Made by a program: the position numbers and the translations under genes
Notes under the pieces: model-generated
Told to the model about the DNA's origin: nothing
The model's database searches: none
What the model saw: the letters and a program-made list of their open reading frames with translations, nothing else
Part shown: positions 48,276-59,075 of the stretch, one piece after another
Numbering within the stretch: position 1 is the stretch's first letter
How the letters are laid out: each line of letters starts with the position of its first letter
Assembly: GCF_001649575.2 (NCBI RefSeq)
Contig: NC_051438.1
Span: 25,989,333 to 26,053,332, forward strand
Source: Kryptolebias marmoratus
Lineage: Eukaryota > Chordata > Actinopteri > Cyprinodontiformes > Rivulidae
DNA length: 64,000 nt
Direction: 5' to 3'

Positions 48276-48987
48276 NNNNNNNNNNNNNNNNNNNNNNNNN
48301 NNNNNNNNNNNNNNNNNNNNNNNNNNNNNNNNNNNNNNNNNNNNNNNNNNNNNNNNNNNNNNNNNNNNNNNNNNNNNNNNNNNNNNNNNNNNNNNNNNNN
48401 NNNNNNNNNNNNNNNNNNNNNNNNNNNNNNNNNNNNNNNNNNNNNNNNNNNNNNNNNNNNNNNNNNNNNNNNNNNNNNNNNNNNNNNNNNNNNNNNNNNN
48501 NNNNNNNNNNNNNNNNNNNNNNNNNNNNNNNNNNNNNNNNNNNNNNNNNNNNNNNNNNNNNNNNNNNNNNNNNNNNNNNNNNNNNNNNNNNNNNNNNNNN
48601 NNNNNNNNNNNNNNNNNNNNNNNNNNNNNNNNNNNNNNNNNNNNNNNNNNNNNNNNNNNNNNNNNNNNNNNNNNNNNNNNNNNNNNNNNNNNNNNNNNNN
48701 NNNNNNNNNNNNNNNNNNNNNNNNNNNNNNNNNNNNNNNNNNNNNNNNNNNNNNNNNNNNNNNNNNNNNNNNNNNNNNNNNNNNNNNNNNNNNNNNNNNN
48801 NNNNNNNNNNNNNNNNNNNNNNNNNNNNNNNNNNNNNNNNNNNNNNNNNNNNNNNNNNNNNNNNNNNNNNNNNNNNNNNNNNNNNNNNNNNNNNNNNNNN
48901 NNNNNNNNNNNNNNNNNNNNNNNNNNNNNNNNNNNNNNNNNNNNNNNNNNNNNNNNNNNNNNNNNNNNNNNNNNNNNNNNNNNNNNN
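48276..48987. other. assembly gap, 712 N
   Basis: Unresolved bases adjoining a tetranucleotide repeat. All long reading frames reported across it are artefacts. Confidence 1.
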
Positions 48988-49130
48988 GGCCGTTTCACAC
49001 TCGGCTGCGAACCGCTCCAGCGAGAGCTGTAGATCACGGTCTGATGAAGCCAGTAAGACCACATCATCTGCAAAAAGCAGAGATGCGATCCTAAGGCCAC
49101 CAAAACGGATCCCCTCAACATGTTAAAATC

Positions 49131-50829
49131 TACTAAAATTAATTTAATTTTATTTTATTTAATAAACCCTAAAGAAAGTATGCCAATGGGCTACAACTAC
49201 AAAATATTTATTTGCAACCTCAGTGGATTGTGTGTTTGTGATCGAATGACCAGTAAGCCGTTCAGCCATGTTTTGGCTGCCAGTTTTTGAAAGTCAAGTT
49301 TTTGGGTTTGTTTTTTTTGGGGGGTTTTTTGCACAGCTTGCAAAACTAAATTTAGCTGATTGCCTTCGTCCTGCAAGCACAGGGTGTGTGGCTTAATGTG
49401 ACCTAGACTTAAATTCCAAAGTACTAAACTAGTTGATGGCAAAGTCACCATAAAAAGGGGGCCACAAACCAGCAGGAGTGCAGAACAGTGCCAAGAAATA
49501 CTGGAATTGAGGAAGTTAAATGTGTAAAAAGCATCACAGTGTTACAATCAAACTACGTGGCCTTCTTCAAAATACCTCGTGTAAACTGGTTTGTTTTATT
49601 GATAGTAACTCTGAGTTTTTTGTTTGTTTAAAAAAACATGTATGTTGGAGGTAATGCACAAAGAAATGTTCATATCTGAGAATGCAGCCATGTGCAGGTT
49701 GAATTATTAAGCTAAGTTGAATTATTTAGCAATAAATAAACACGGAGCTCAACAGTGGCCAAAAATATCTCATTATGTAACCTCACATATAACTGGCCCT
49801 GTAGCTGCATGACTTAAAGGTATATTGCACTAAAGTTAAAAATCTTGTCAAATGATATTTTCCACAGAATCCTAAATGTCAAAGTTGCCACTTTAAAATT
49901 ACAGGGTTTTACATTTTAACTTCCTCACTTCTCTTGATTCACAGCCCATGTTCGTGACATCAAGCTTACGCATGACTGATTTCCGGACTTTATCTTTAGA
50001 AGACAATCATTAGTCATGGCAGCCCGCAAAGCAGCTGTCAGATGATTATAAATGACTCTTTCCTCCTCCTGACTTCCATCTTTAACCCAGCTTTCATTTA
50101 GTCATTTCACAAAAAGAATAATGGTCTGATGCCAAAAGTGTGTACAGTGGGTGCTTTCGAGTTAAAGTTGTTATTGCTTTACATCTTTTTACTCAGTGGC
50201 ATGCCCGACAGATATAATATTGGTACATTTCAGGTTTACACAGTATTGCTTGTTCAGCTTTTAGGGTTTCTCTTATCTCACCTGATGCTGTTATTTCTTA
50301 AATCTCAGGTTACGCCTGACAGGACTCACACTTTCTCTGTTTCAGCATCATAGTCCTCTCACATTACCTGTATTGAACATCATAGCAGGAAAATGGCAAA
50401 ACTGACACTATGAATTAAAAAAAAAAATGAGAGCCAGCATATTAATCTGCTTTAACAGCCATTGTCTGTCTGCATTGTGTCTGCTATAATTTGCCAGCTT
50501 GCAGGTTTTTACCTGCTGGGCAGCTTTCCCACATGAGAACTACAGGCAGGAATCTAACAAAGAAGAAACACAATCAGCAGGAGCTGCTCGCTTGTTAATA
50601 ACTGTTGTTCATTTATCAAGCCAAAACCATTTACTGACTATTATTCCAACTACATGGAATTCAGTTAATAAGATTTACTAAAAGTTTGATTTTAATTACA
50701 TCTGCTCAGCCAAACAAGGGTAATGCTATTTCCTCTAAATGTGTTCATTTTTGTTTTGTCTGTACTTAACAATGTAGATAAACAATGAGACGCTTGTGGC
50801 TCTGCAGTATATTTGTGTCATTATCGACC
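49131..50829. other. rxfp1 intron 2 sequence, no feature seen
   Basis: AT-rich intronic DNA. A homopolymer-rich patch near 49310 and short ORFs only. Confidence 0.45.
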
Positions 50830-50990
50830 GCCTCTGAAGACAAAAGGGTAGTCGTGTTTTTACCCATGTTTCTGTGTGTGTTTGCATGTCTGTAGCATTA
50901 GCAAATTATCTCATGAACCGCTGAATGGATATTTTGAAACTCTGAAAATAATAAAAGGCTGTAAATCCATAACTGATTAACATTTTGCTG
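50830..50990 (+). repeat. dispersed repeat family A, copy 5, partial
   Basis: gcaaattatctcatgaaccg, then ctgaatggatattttgaaac and ccataactgattaac match one end of the family in sense orientation. Confidence 0.6.
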
Positions 50991-53900
50991 AGACTTATTC
51001 ACAACGCATACTCCAAGCACCTACAGATTATATGAAATCATTTGAGATATTACAATATTGCATGAGATTGAGTCTTTTTGAATGGTATTCACTAGATATT
51101 TTTTCTTTTACTTTTAGTTTACTTTGGTTCAACGTAGCTATTCCACTTTCTGAAGTGAGTCTGTATTGATGGGCTTCCCTACTATTGTGTTACTCAGGGT
51201 AACAATGATAGTCTGGTAATTTCAAGGATCAAAGAGCAAAGCAGAAAAAATGGAAAAGAAAATGTAAAAAATGTTGGAGAACTGAAGTAAACATAAAATA
51301 AGCTGTTGACTTGTGTTACGCTCCTCAGATTTGACGCAGTCAGTCTGACATCCTCCACTTGTTAGCCATTTTCAAGGAGGAGACTTGAAGTCCTGCTGGT
51401 TGTGTGTCAGCAGCAGTCAGTGTTAATAAAGATGCCCTTTTGTTTGCTCTGGTAACTGTAGATGATGCAAAGCAGAACAAGCAGCAGCCAAGAACCAAAG
51501 TCTTCATGTCAGTTTCAGGTCAGCTGCTGTTTTCAGATAGGAATAAACAGGAAAATGCTTTTTCAGCTTTTATCAACTAGTAGCTAAAATCGCATTATAG
51601 TTTTCAAACAGCTGACCTTAAATTTATATTTGACTCGCAGGTTTTTCCATCCATGTTTGTCTTGATTGAGTTTGGCCCTGGTAGTCACTTCACAGAGCAA
51701 AACAGAATATAAAAACAGGATAAAAACCACAACCATTGTACATGACGGCAACATGACTCAAATATAATCAAAGTAAAGTCACGACGACTGTAACCTGGTG
51801 ACATTTTAGCTCCACAGTTGTCCCTTATTCCAATGTATTTGTTGTCAGAAATTGATACAGACCTGGAGCAGTAATGGGAAAACTAAGAAAAAATTTGCTT
51901 TTTGATGAACATCTATTTTACTGCCATCCCCAAATGCTTCTTTGAACCTGTAAACCTTGTAAATGAGCATTATATCGACTCCTCAGTTCCTTCAGGTGTA
52001 ACTCTCCCTTTTGAACATTCTGCACTGGTGTTCAGTTAGAGTTCACCTTTTGCTGCATTAAAACCTTTTAGCTTGTTTTCTTTGTCACTCTTACACTGTT
52101 TACTTGTTCTTGTGATGTTGAAGGAGTTTTTTACTTTAGCTGGATGTTTTCTTCATCAGTTGTCTTTAGAAAATCGAGAGCTTGACTGATACAGAGGATA
52201 TACTCAGGATAAAGTGCTGCACAGCCGGGTCACAAGCTGGGATTTACATTTATTAGAGACTCTGCCTGACTCTGGTTGGTTGCTTATTTTAGAAGAAGCG
52301 GATGGATTCATACAGGTCACATTTGGAGTATATTAGTGAACACTTTCAGTCATTCAGACCACAATGATCCTAATTCTCAAATAGAAGGCAACTTAGAAAC
52401 TTCAATCAAGCTTCTTTTTATAACTTTTCTAACTTCAGCTTCAAAATCTCACTGTTTGCTTTATGTTCCACGTTGTGCTATTTGGTGATCCTTTGATGAT
52501 CCAGTCTTGACAAGATTACTGACAAAATTACATTATCCCAAAAGCTGCTGATTGTGCAGCTTTTATGTCTAATCAACATGCAGTGTTTTGCCAGCAAATT
52601 TTAAAAAATAAAAAAACTGGTTCCTGACAAATAGTTTATGCTTTGAAAGGTGTCAGCTCGTTTGCACAGCTTGCTAAACATGAAGTAAAGAAAGCTATAC
52701 GTTGCTGAGATGCAGTCATACTTTGCAGCCGGATATGATGCTTCATCGGGCAGAGAGATAAATCAGTGTTGTCAGTTAGGATGATGAGACAGTGACTCAG
52801 AGGTTTCTGCACACAGATGAGCAGCACTTTTAGCTTACAATGCACAACTTCTCAAGATAAGCTGAAACAAACAGAGAACCGTGACTCACTTTCTTGAATA
52901 CATTATCAAAAACACGCCACACATCTGTGTCAACTCTAATTCTTCTCCACCACAGACCTTAAACAACCTTGGGCTTTTTTTCTTACTGGATGACTGAAAA
53001 CCAACATGTCTAGGAGCTCCAACAGAAGCCAGAAGGAAATACATGGGAGCAGAAGTTGTGACAGAAATAATCAGGGAATGTAATGTAGATATACATTTAT
53101 ATAAGAGAAATATAGGCATTAAAAAATAACAGTAGGAAAGAATCCATGCAAACTCCGTCTTTGACATTGAGACATCTGTCAAAGCAGCAGGAACTCTGGT
53201 GAATGTCACTTAAAAGGACAATATGATCTGTTATCCGTGTGCAAGAAGCAAGCTGAAGATGAGCATAAAACAGCCCATGATTCACACAATGAAATGAGGA
53301 AAAAAAAACTTTCACATACAGAAATGAAGGGATTCTTAGAAATATCCCAAGTGCCTGGAATTCAGATCAATAGTCCAGCTCAATGAAGGCTAATGAAATT
53401 TTCTTTCTTCAAGAGAAGCAGCTCTAAAATTACCCTTTTTTTGTTATATTATTCCATGTAACAGTTGTTTTCCCATTTTAGGCTTACCAAACAACCAAAG
53501 AAATACCAAAACCACATCTTTAAATTACAATTTATAATAACAAATCTCCTACTAAACCAGCTTGATGATGTTCGAGTGGACTTTAACAACAGAACTATTT
53601 ATTCTGTGAAAGCTTGATGCTATATAACCTTTGAGTAAAACTAAAGTCACGTTTAGTCACTTGCTTTTATTGGGCTATTTCTCCTCTTTGAAGTTGTCTG
53701 ACTTTCCTCAAACGCATTCTGAAAATTCATTATTTCTGATTAATATAAATGGGATTTGACAGAGCGTAATGTCATCAATTGGTTTAAGAAAAGTCAACAC
53801 ATTATTCTTAATTTGAAACGGGGACTTTCCCGTGTAAAAATCTGAGGTGTCATTTTTCACACTCTGGAAAGCTCCATTAGCTCAGACAGAAGCAGACGCA

Positions 53901-54477
53901 GGCTTTTTGCCAAGAACTGAACAGTCCGAGTATCAGTCAACAGGAGTTTCTTCAAAAAGAGAACATAACAGCAAAAAACAGACATGTACAGACCTGGTTA
54001 TTAGGAGAAAATAGATTATTGTTATAGGAAAGTGCACAATTCAAAAACAAAGGAGTTCAGTCTAAAAAAAAAAACTAAAGTCAAGTCAATAATCACAGCT
54101 GTCAGGCAGTGTTAATGGTAACGTTTACAATGTTTTATAGTAATTCAACAGCTTAGTTTTACAGCTCGAGTAATCAGTTACAAGCTTTGTTGTCTATAAG
54201 CAGTCAATCACTGTTTATATTTAATCTTATCTGACTTTGTTGGCACAAAAACCAGAAGTAAGAGTTCTGTTTCTCCTCTGATACTCAGCAGGCAGCATCG
54301 TTTCTGTACATCAGTGTAAAATACTTCACTCCGCTTGGAAACAGCACAACACTCTGTTGACTTCTTTGAACTTCCTGAATAGTTTGGAATATCTGGGTAG
54401 AAGAAAAATAGAACAAATAATTTTCTGCAGGGGAAAAAAAGGCTAATTTGGGTTTTAATAACGATCTGAAGGCAAAG
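50991..54477. other. rxfp1 intron 2 sequence, no feature seen
   Basis: AT-rich intronic DNA; nothing recognised. Short ORFs at 52636-53315 on the minus strand show no domain. Confidence 0.45.
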
Positions 54478-54735
54478 TAGGGTGGCACAGCGGGACAGTG
54501 GTTAGAGCTGCTGCCTCCCGGCAGGAAGGTTGCAGGTTCAGCTCCTGACCTGGGGCCTTTCTGGGTGGAGTTTGCATGTTCTCCACGTGCTCACATTTAC
54601 TCTGGGTACTCTGGTTTCCTGCCACAGACCAAAAACATGCATGTTAGGTTAATTGGCAACTTTAAAATTATCCCTGAGTGTGAGTGGTTGTTTGTTTCGT
54701 TTGTCTCTATGTAAAAGAGACTCTGGCTATAAAAA
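54478..54735 (+). mobile_element. abundant tRNA-headed fish dispersed repeat, sense copy
   Basis: Starts gggtggcacagcgggacagt and ggttagagctgctgcc (A-box-like), with ggttgcaggttcagctcct (B-box-like). Then come gggcctttctgggtggagtt, tgcatgttctcc, acatgcatgttaggttaatt and gtctctatgt in the family order. The ATGG-tailed 3' end is missing, so this is a truncated copy. Confidence 0.78.
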
Positions 54736-57149
54736 CACAACATGGTGGCACCCAAAAATAGTCATTTTGGCTTAAATTTTAAACAATAGTTGTTCATGGA
54801 GTCACTTTGTCCATCCTAATTTATGGACAGCATTGTTTGATTTGTTAGAAAATTGTATACTATAAATCTTTTTCAATGTACTAAAAACTATGTGGTCTAA
54901 CTTTGTGGAGTTTATAAAATAATATTCCTTAAAATGAGTCAGAGTCATTGGATCCCTTAAAGCTCAAATTTATCTTTCTTTATATTGTGAGTGTGACCAC
55001 AGGTAAGGATGCTGTGAAATGTTCAGTTACTTTTAGGAACAGGGAACAAATACTGCAGCTGTCCGTCACTGTCGGCCACCTTTCACAGAACATTTCCTGT
55101 CCTGCTCATCTGCTCTGCCGTGTCTTGAACTGTATTATGTTACTATCTTTGGTTTACTCTTCTTCTGCCCCATTAACCTCCGCGGCCTGACAGTTTCTGC
55201 ACAAGGTGACAATCCGATGTTCGGTGTGCCGTCATTGTGATTCTCTCTGTTCCGACACAAATGAGCACCGCAGTGACAGAAGGTATCTCAGTGATGAAAA
55301 TCTTTAGGCTGTCGTGCACACACACAACCTCAACCAGTTGCAGAGTCTCTTAAGTTCCTACAAGCAATGTTAAAAGAGAAAAATATGTCACTGGCTATGG
55401 CCTTGCTTTATAAAATTTGAGCCTTCATCAAGTCAGTGAGCTCATTCATGCCTTGCTGGCTATAAATGTGTCGCTTTTTTTTTTCAGTACTGACCTTCAT
55501 CTCTTCCTCTGCTGCCAGCTAAAGCATCATTCTCAATGAGGATGTTCATGTGGTGTGTTTGAAGGGGGCTTATTTTTTTAGAAAGTCACAGCTGCTCAAC
55601 TGTAGCCGTTTGCTCACACGAGGGTTGCTGCAAAAAAGAAATGTATTGATTTCCTCAACGTAGGTGAGGAGAACTGCTCAAATGTTGTGCAAAATGTGAG
55701 TTCTTATGCGCGAAGATGCAGTAATTTAAATCAAAATCGTCTTGTCTGTTGTACAAAAGATAAAACCGAAATTATTGATGATCTGTCTTATTTGATTGAG
55801 ATCTTAAAGCCCTCATTCTTCCACCTCCCATGCAGATCAGCTTTTAGTTTGCTGCAGAGTGATAAAAGGTGCAGGTACATTACGGTTTGACAAGCATTTT
55901 ACCTCCAACTTATCCCTTAAAATTTTGCCCTTGCTGGCTAACTCTCCATCCCTTTCCTCTCTTGTCAGAGTTGGTTTTTAAAGATAAGAAACTGTCATGG
56001 GTGTTCTAGCTTCTTCAGCCCTTGAGGGTAGCAGTAATAGGACGGAGAGAATGAGCTGTCAGAGGAATATCAGCGAATATGGATAAGCTAAAAACAAAAA
56101 CACTGTATGACTGCAGGGCAGGAAACGAGTCTTTACAGAAAGCACATTAGACATCTATAAAAGGGTCAGCAGGGCTGGCTGCAAGCAGAAGGAAAGTTTG
56201 GTTCATTTTAGTAAAATCCTCATTGTTTGGACCACATACCCCCAAAGAATAACCTTCAAAGAAATTCAATACCTTGGAACTCTCTGTCATACTTTGGCTT
56301 TTATGGAATCGAGAAATTTTAGACTATTTTACTTTAGTGGCACTAATGCAAAAGTATTTTTTGTTGTTTTTCTTCTTGTTTGAGTTTTAAATGCATTTCA
56401 GTTTTTTATATACATATGACTGTGGTCTTGTTTTCTGTTTATTAATTTCAGTGTCAAACATATCTCTAATACACAGTTCTGAAATGTTTCAGCTATCAGC
56501 TAACTAACATAATAACAGTGGAAGAGGCTTGTGATGCCACTGAAGCTTATAAACAGCTCTAAGTTTATTTAACAAGAGCATAATGACATCAGTTTTTATT
56601 CATTCAAGTCTGTTTCTATCTCTAAAATATGGCAAAAATGTGCAGCAATGACTAATTTTTAAATTTAATTTGATTACTGAAGATGGTCTCAAGGCGACCC
56701 ACAGTGGAGCTTCAACCCCGGCTTTGTGAACCAATCTCCTCCTATATGCTCATTTGAGATTTGCTACTTAGAAATAGCCATGCTTGTTTATTTCCAACTT
56801 CATCAAGCAACTATAATAACACAAATGTGTGTTCATTTTTGAAAAGGCTTTCCTAACTAGCGCGCACTGCACCGAGATAATTACAGAGAAAAGTGGTTTG
56901 ATAAATAAAACATTTCGGGGATAATTGGGTTACACTGGGCTTTTAAGCAGCATTTATCTGAAACAACAAAACGCTGTAACACCAAATCTAATGATAAGTA
57001 AGCGCAACTGCTTTGTTAAAAAAATGGTAAAATATTGGAGCAATATTCATAAAAGAACTCGAAGGAAGAAATCTGTTCAAGGGATAAAGCTTAACATTTT
57101 GCCTCAGAATGAGATTCAAGTTAAGCTAAAAGACTATCTGTCTATAGTC
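54736..57149. other. rxfp1 intron 2 sequence, no feature seen
   Basis: AT-rich intronic DNA with short chance ORFs; no repeats or exons recognised. The gaggagaactgctc word near 55668 superficially resembles the end of an LDLa module but has no cysteine pattern. Confidence 0.45.
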
Positions 57150-57225
57150 ATTGACTAGAACTGAATTTTATCTTTTTTAGTACTTTTATTGACTAGAACT
57201 GAATTTTATCTTTTTTAGTACTTTT
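57150..57225. repeat. tandem duplication, two exact 38-bp units
   Basis: Unit 57150-57187 (starts attgactagaactgaatttt) is repeated exactly at 57188-57225. Perfect identity suggests a recent slippage or repair event. Confidence 0.95.
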
Positions 57226-57486
57226 ATTGTATCTTTCTCTTTTATAGTAAACTAACAATGCTTGTTTTTTTGTATTCCTTTTCACTTTTTAATTGTGCAG
57301 GCTCAAATATTACAGTAGATGGCGCAATCATTGGACTACATTACATTTCAATTAACTAGATTTGATTGTATTCGATTTTACTAAGATACTTTCTCTTTAA
57401 CGTACTCCAGGACGACTATTGTCAATTGGGGCTAAACAAATAAACTGAAATAAATTATATTGAATTGATATATCACCTTTTAGAGA

Positions 57487-59075
57487 GCAGCAGGTCAAAC
57501 AGGTGGGATCCAGAGTAAGAAGTGTCCTTCAGGATGTTGAGGCTTGCTGATGCAGCCGGAGGTGTCTGGGTCCTTTAAGGAGGATAAGGGCCAGCAGGTG
57601 ACCCTCTGAGCTGTTTTTATGAGTCTCTGTAGGCTCTTCCTGTTTGCTTCAGTACAGCTGCTGTGCCACAAACAGATGTTGTAAATTAACACACTCTCAA
57701 TAACAGAGTGATAAAAGTTCAACAGCATCTGTTCACTTACCTTATTTTTTTCCTAAGGACTCTCAAGACGTGGAGTCTCTGCTAAGCCTTTTTGAGGATG
57801 GCTGCTGTGTTTGCAGTTCAGGTTGGGTCAGCAGATATGAAGATGCCTAGTAGGGCTGTGCATCTCTGGTTTGTGGCCAATACAATTTGCATCTCAATGC
57901 ACTGCCAACAATATGATTCATTAAAGAGACAGCTATAACACAACACGATTCCGCCTTTAATCATGATACGCTGTGATTCTATAAGAGTTTCATTCGACAT
58001 ATTAAGGCTGAAATAAATGTCCTAAGTCAGTTCAAATAATTGTCTAATATAAGAAAAATGACTGCACACAAACAGATCTTGTTTTAAAAATTTTAAAATG
58101 CTTTCATAAAATCTGACTCACAATAAATAATCCACAAAAAAAACAGTCTAAGGAAAAGGATTAAACCTGCCAACAGCAGATGTGTTTAATACTCTTTTAT
58201 AAACTCATTATAAAGAATAAAACACAAGTTAACCTTTTATCTGAATTATTAGTTGATTCTCAACTTAAAGCCCATTTTCACTGTTTATACTGGTGCTGCT
58301 GCAGTTTTCCTCCTGAACTGTAGGTGTCGCTATAGAGAAAACTACTGTAAGAAATGAAGAGAGGGAATTCATTCTTCATACACAAACATAGCTACACATT
58401 AACTTTTCTCCCTTTTTTATAGTTGATACTTGTGTGTAGAAACAAACCTGCTGCTGACTTTTAATTAGTAACCAGATCTGATTTTATTGGTGCAAAGACT
58501 TAAACCAATAAATCTAGATTTATTCCTAAAACTGCATCTGTACACAGCTGTTATACCAGCAGGGTAATCTTCACATAGCTAGCACCTGGAAATTTGAAGG
58601 TCTGAATCCTCTCCACAGGAGAAATGGATCTGCCTTGTCCTTCCTGAAATCACAGATAAGCAAACTTGTCTTTGAGGTGTTTAGGATGAAGCTGTTTAGG
58701 CCACACCAAGTTGTCAGCTGGACCTCATCACTACAGGCGGACTCATTTCCACCTGAAATGATTTGCTGATAGTGTTGCTGCAGTGGGCTGGACAGCAGTC
58801 ATGTGTAGAGGATGTACTGTCGGAGGCTCAGCACACACCCTTGTGGAGGACCAGTGCTGATTGTGCGTTTAGAGGCGAGGTGGGGGTCAGGTTGCACAGT
58901 TTGTGAATGGTTTGTGAGGAAGCCTATGTCTGCCAGTTTGCTGACCAAGATGTCAGGGATTATGGTGTTGAATGCTGAGCTGTAGTCGCTGAAGAGCATC
59001 CCAACACAGCTCTCCTGGTGTTGCAGGAGGCTTAGAGCAGAGGCGAGAGCAATGATAAAGAGGATTATTGTGAGT
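57487..59075 (-). mobile_element. LINE reverse-transcriptase remnant split by a nested insertion
   Basis: On the minus strand, 59075-58799 encodes MLFSDYSSAFNTIIPDILV, KLADIGF, then SQTV and GPPQGCVLS, the RT palm with the D-x-SSAFNTI and PQGCVLS boxes. After a degraded part, 57857-57745 gives LGIFISADPT, NTAAILKKA and QQRL. Last, 57728-57495 gives NFYHSVIESVLIYNICLWHS, DRK-like NRKSLQRLIKTAQRV and a HPEGHF tail. These are in the family order of a fish L2/Rex-type non-LTR element (family name tentative). Frameshifts and a missing segment show it is inactive. It lies antisense within rxfp1 intron 2. Confidence 0.85.
57851..58582. mobile_element. nested insertion (about 0.73 kb) inside the LINE, unclassified, possibly hAT-like
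   Basis: LINE sequence stops at 57850 and resumes at 58583, and the two edges are contiguous in the LINE (cctggtg-type leucine-glycine codons rejoin). Both edges show ctag, within atgcctag at the left and atagctag at the right, a possible degenerate 8-bp duplication. The left end tagggctgtgcatctctggt has the look of a hAT terminus, but I could not match a convincing inverted repeat at the right end. Confidence 0.5.

Larger units (their letters stand above)
48163..49130 (-). mobile_element. 5'-truncated LINE with ATGG-type tail and 12-bp target-site duplication, containing the assembly gap
   Basis: The direct repeat catgttaaaatc occurs at 48163-48174 and 49119-49130. Between them, on the minus strand, the right part (48988-49118) encodes EGIRFGGLRIAS, then LLFADDVVLLASS and DLQLSLERFAAECE: the catalytic FADD box and following helix of a fish non-LTR reverse transcriptase. 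The left part is about 100 bp of ATGG units (48175-48275), which would be the 3' tail. The gap between them must hold the rest of the 3' half. Abrupt truncation on the 5' side and a tail on the 3' side are the usual products of target-primed reverse transcription. Confidence 0.85.

Noticed and set aside
48118..49126. Four reading frames of about 300 codons on both strands
   Set aside because: They consist of a tetranucleotide repeat plus 712 N; only the 48988-49118 minus-strand part has real coding similarity (LINE RT).
55665..55690. GEENC-like word that could continue the LDLa module
   Set aside because: No cysteine pattern or splice sites around it, and the LDLa module is already complete in exon 45748-45885.
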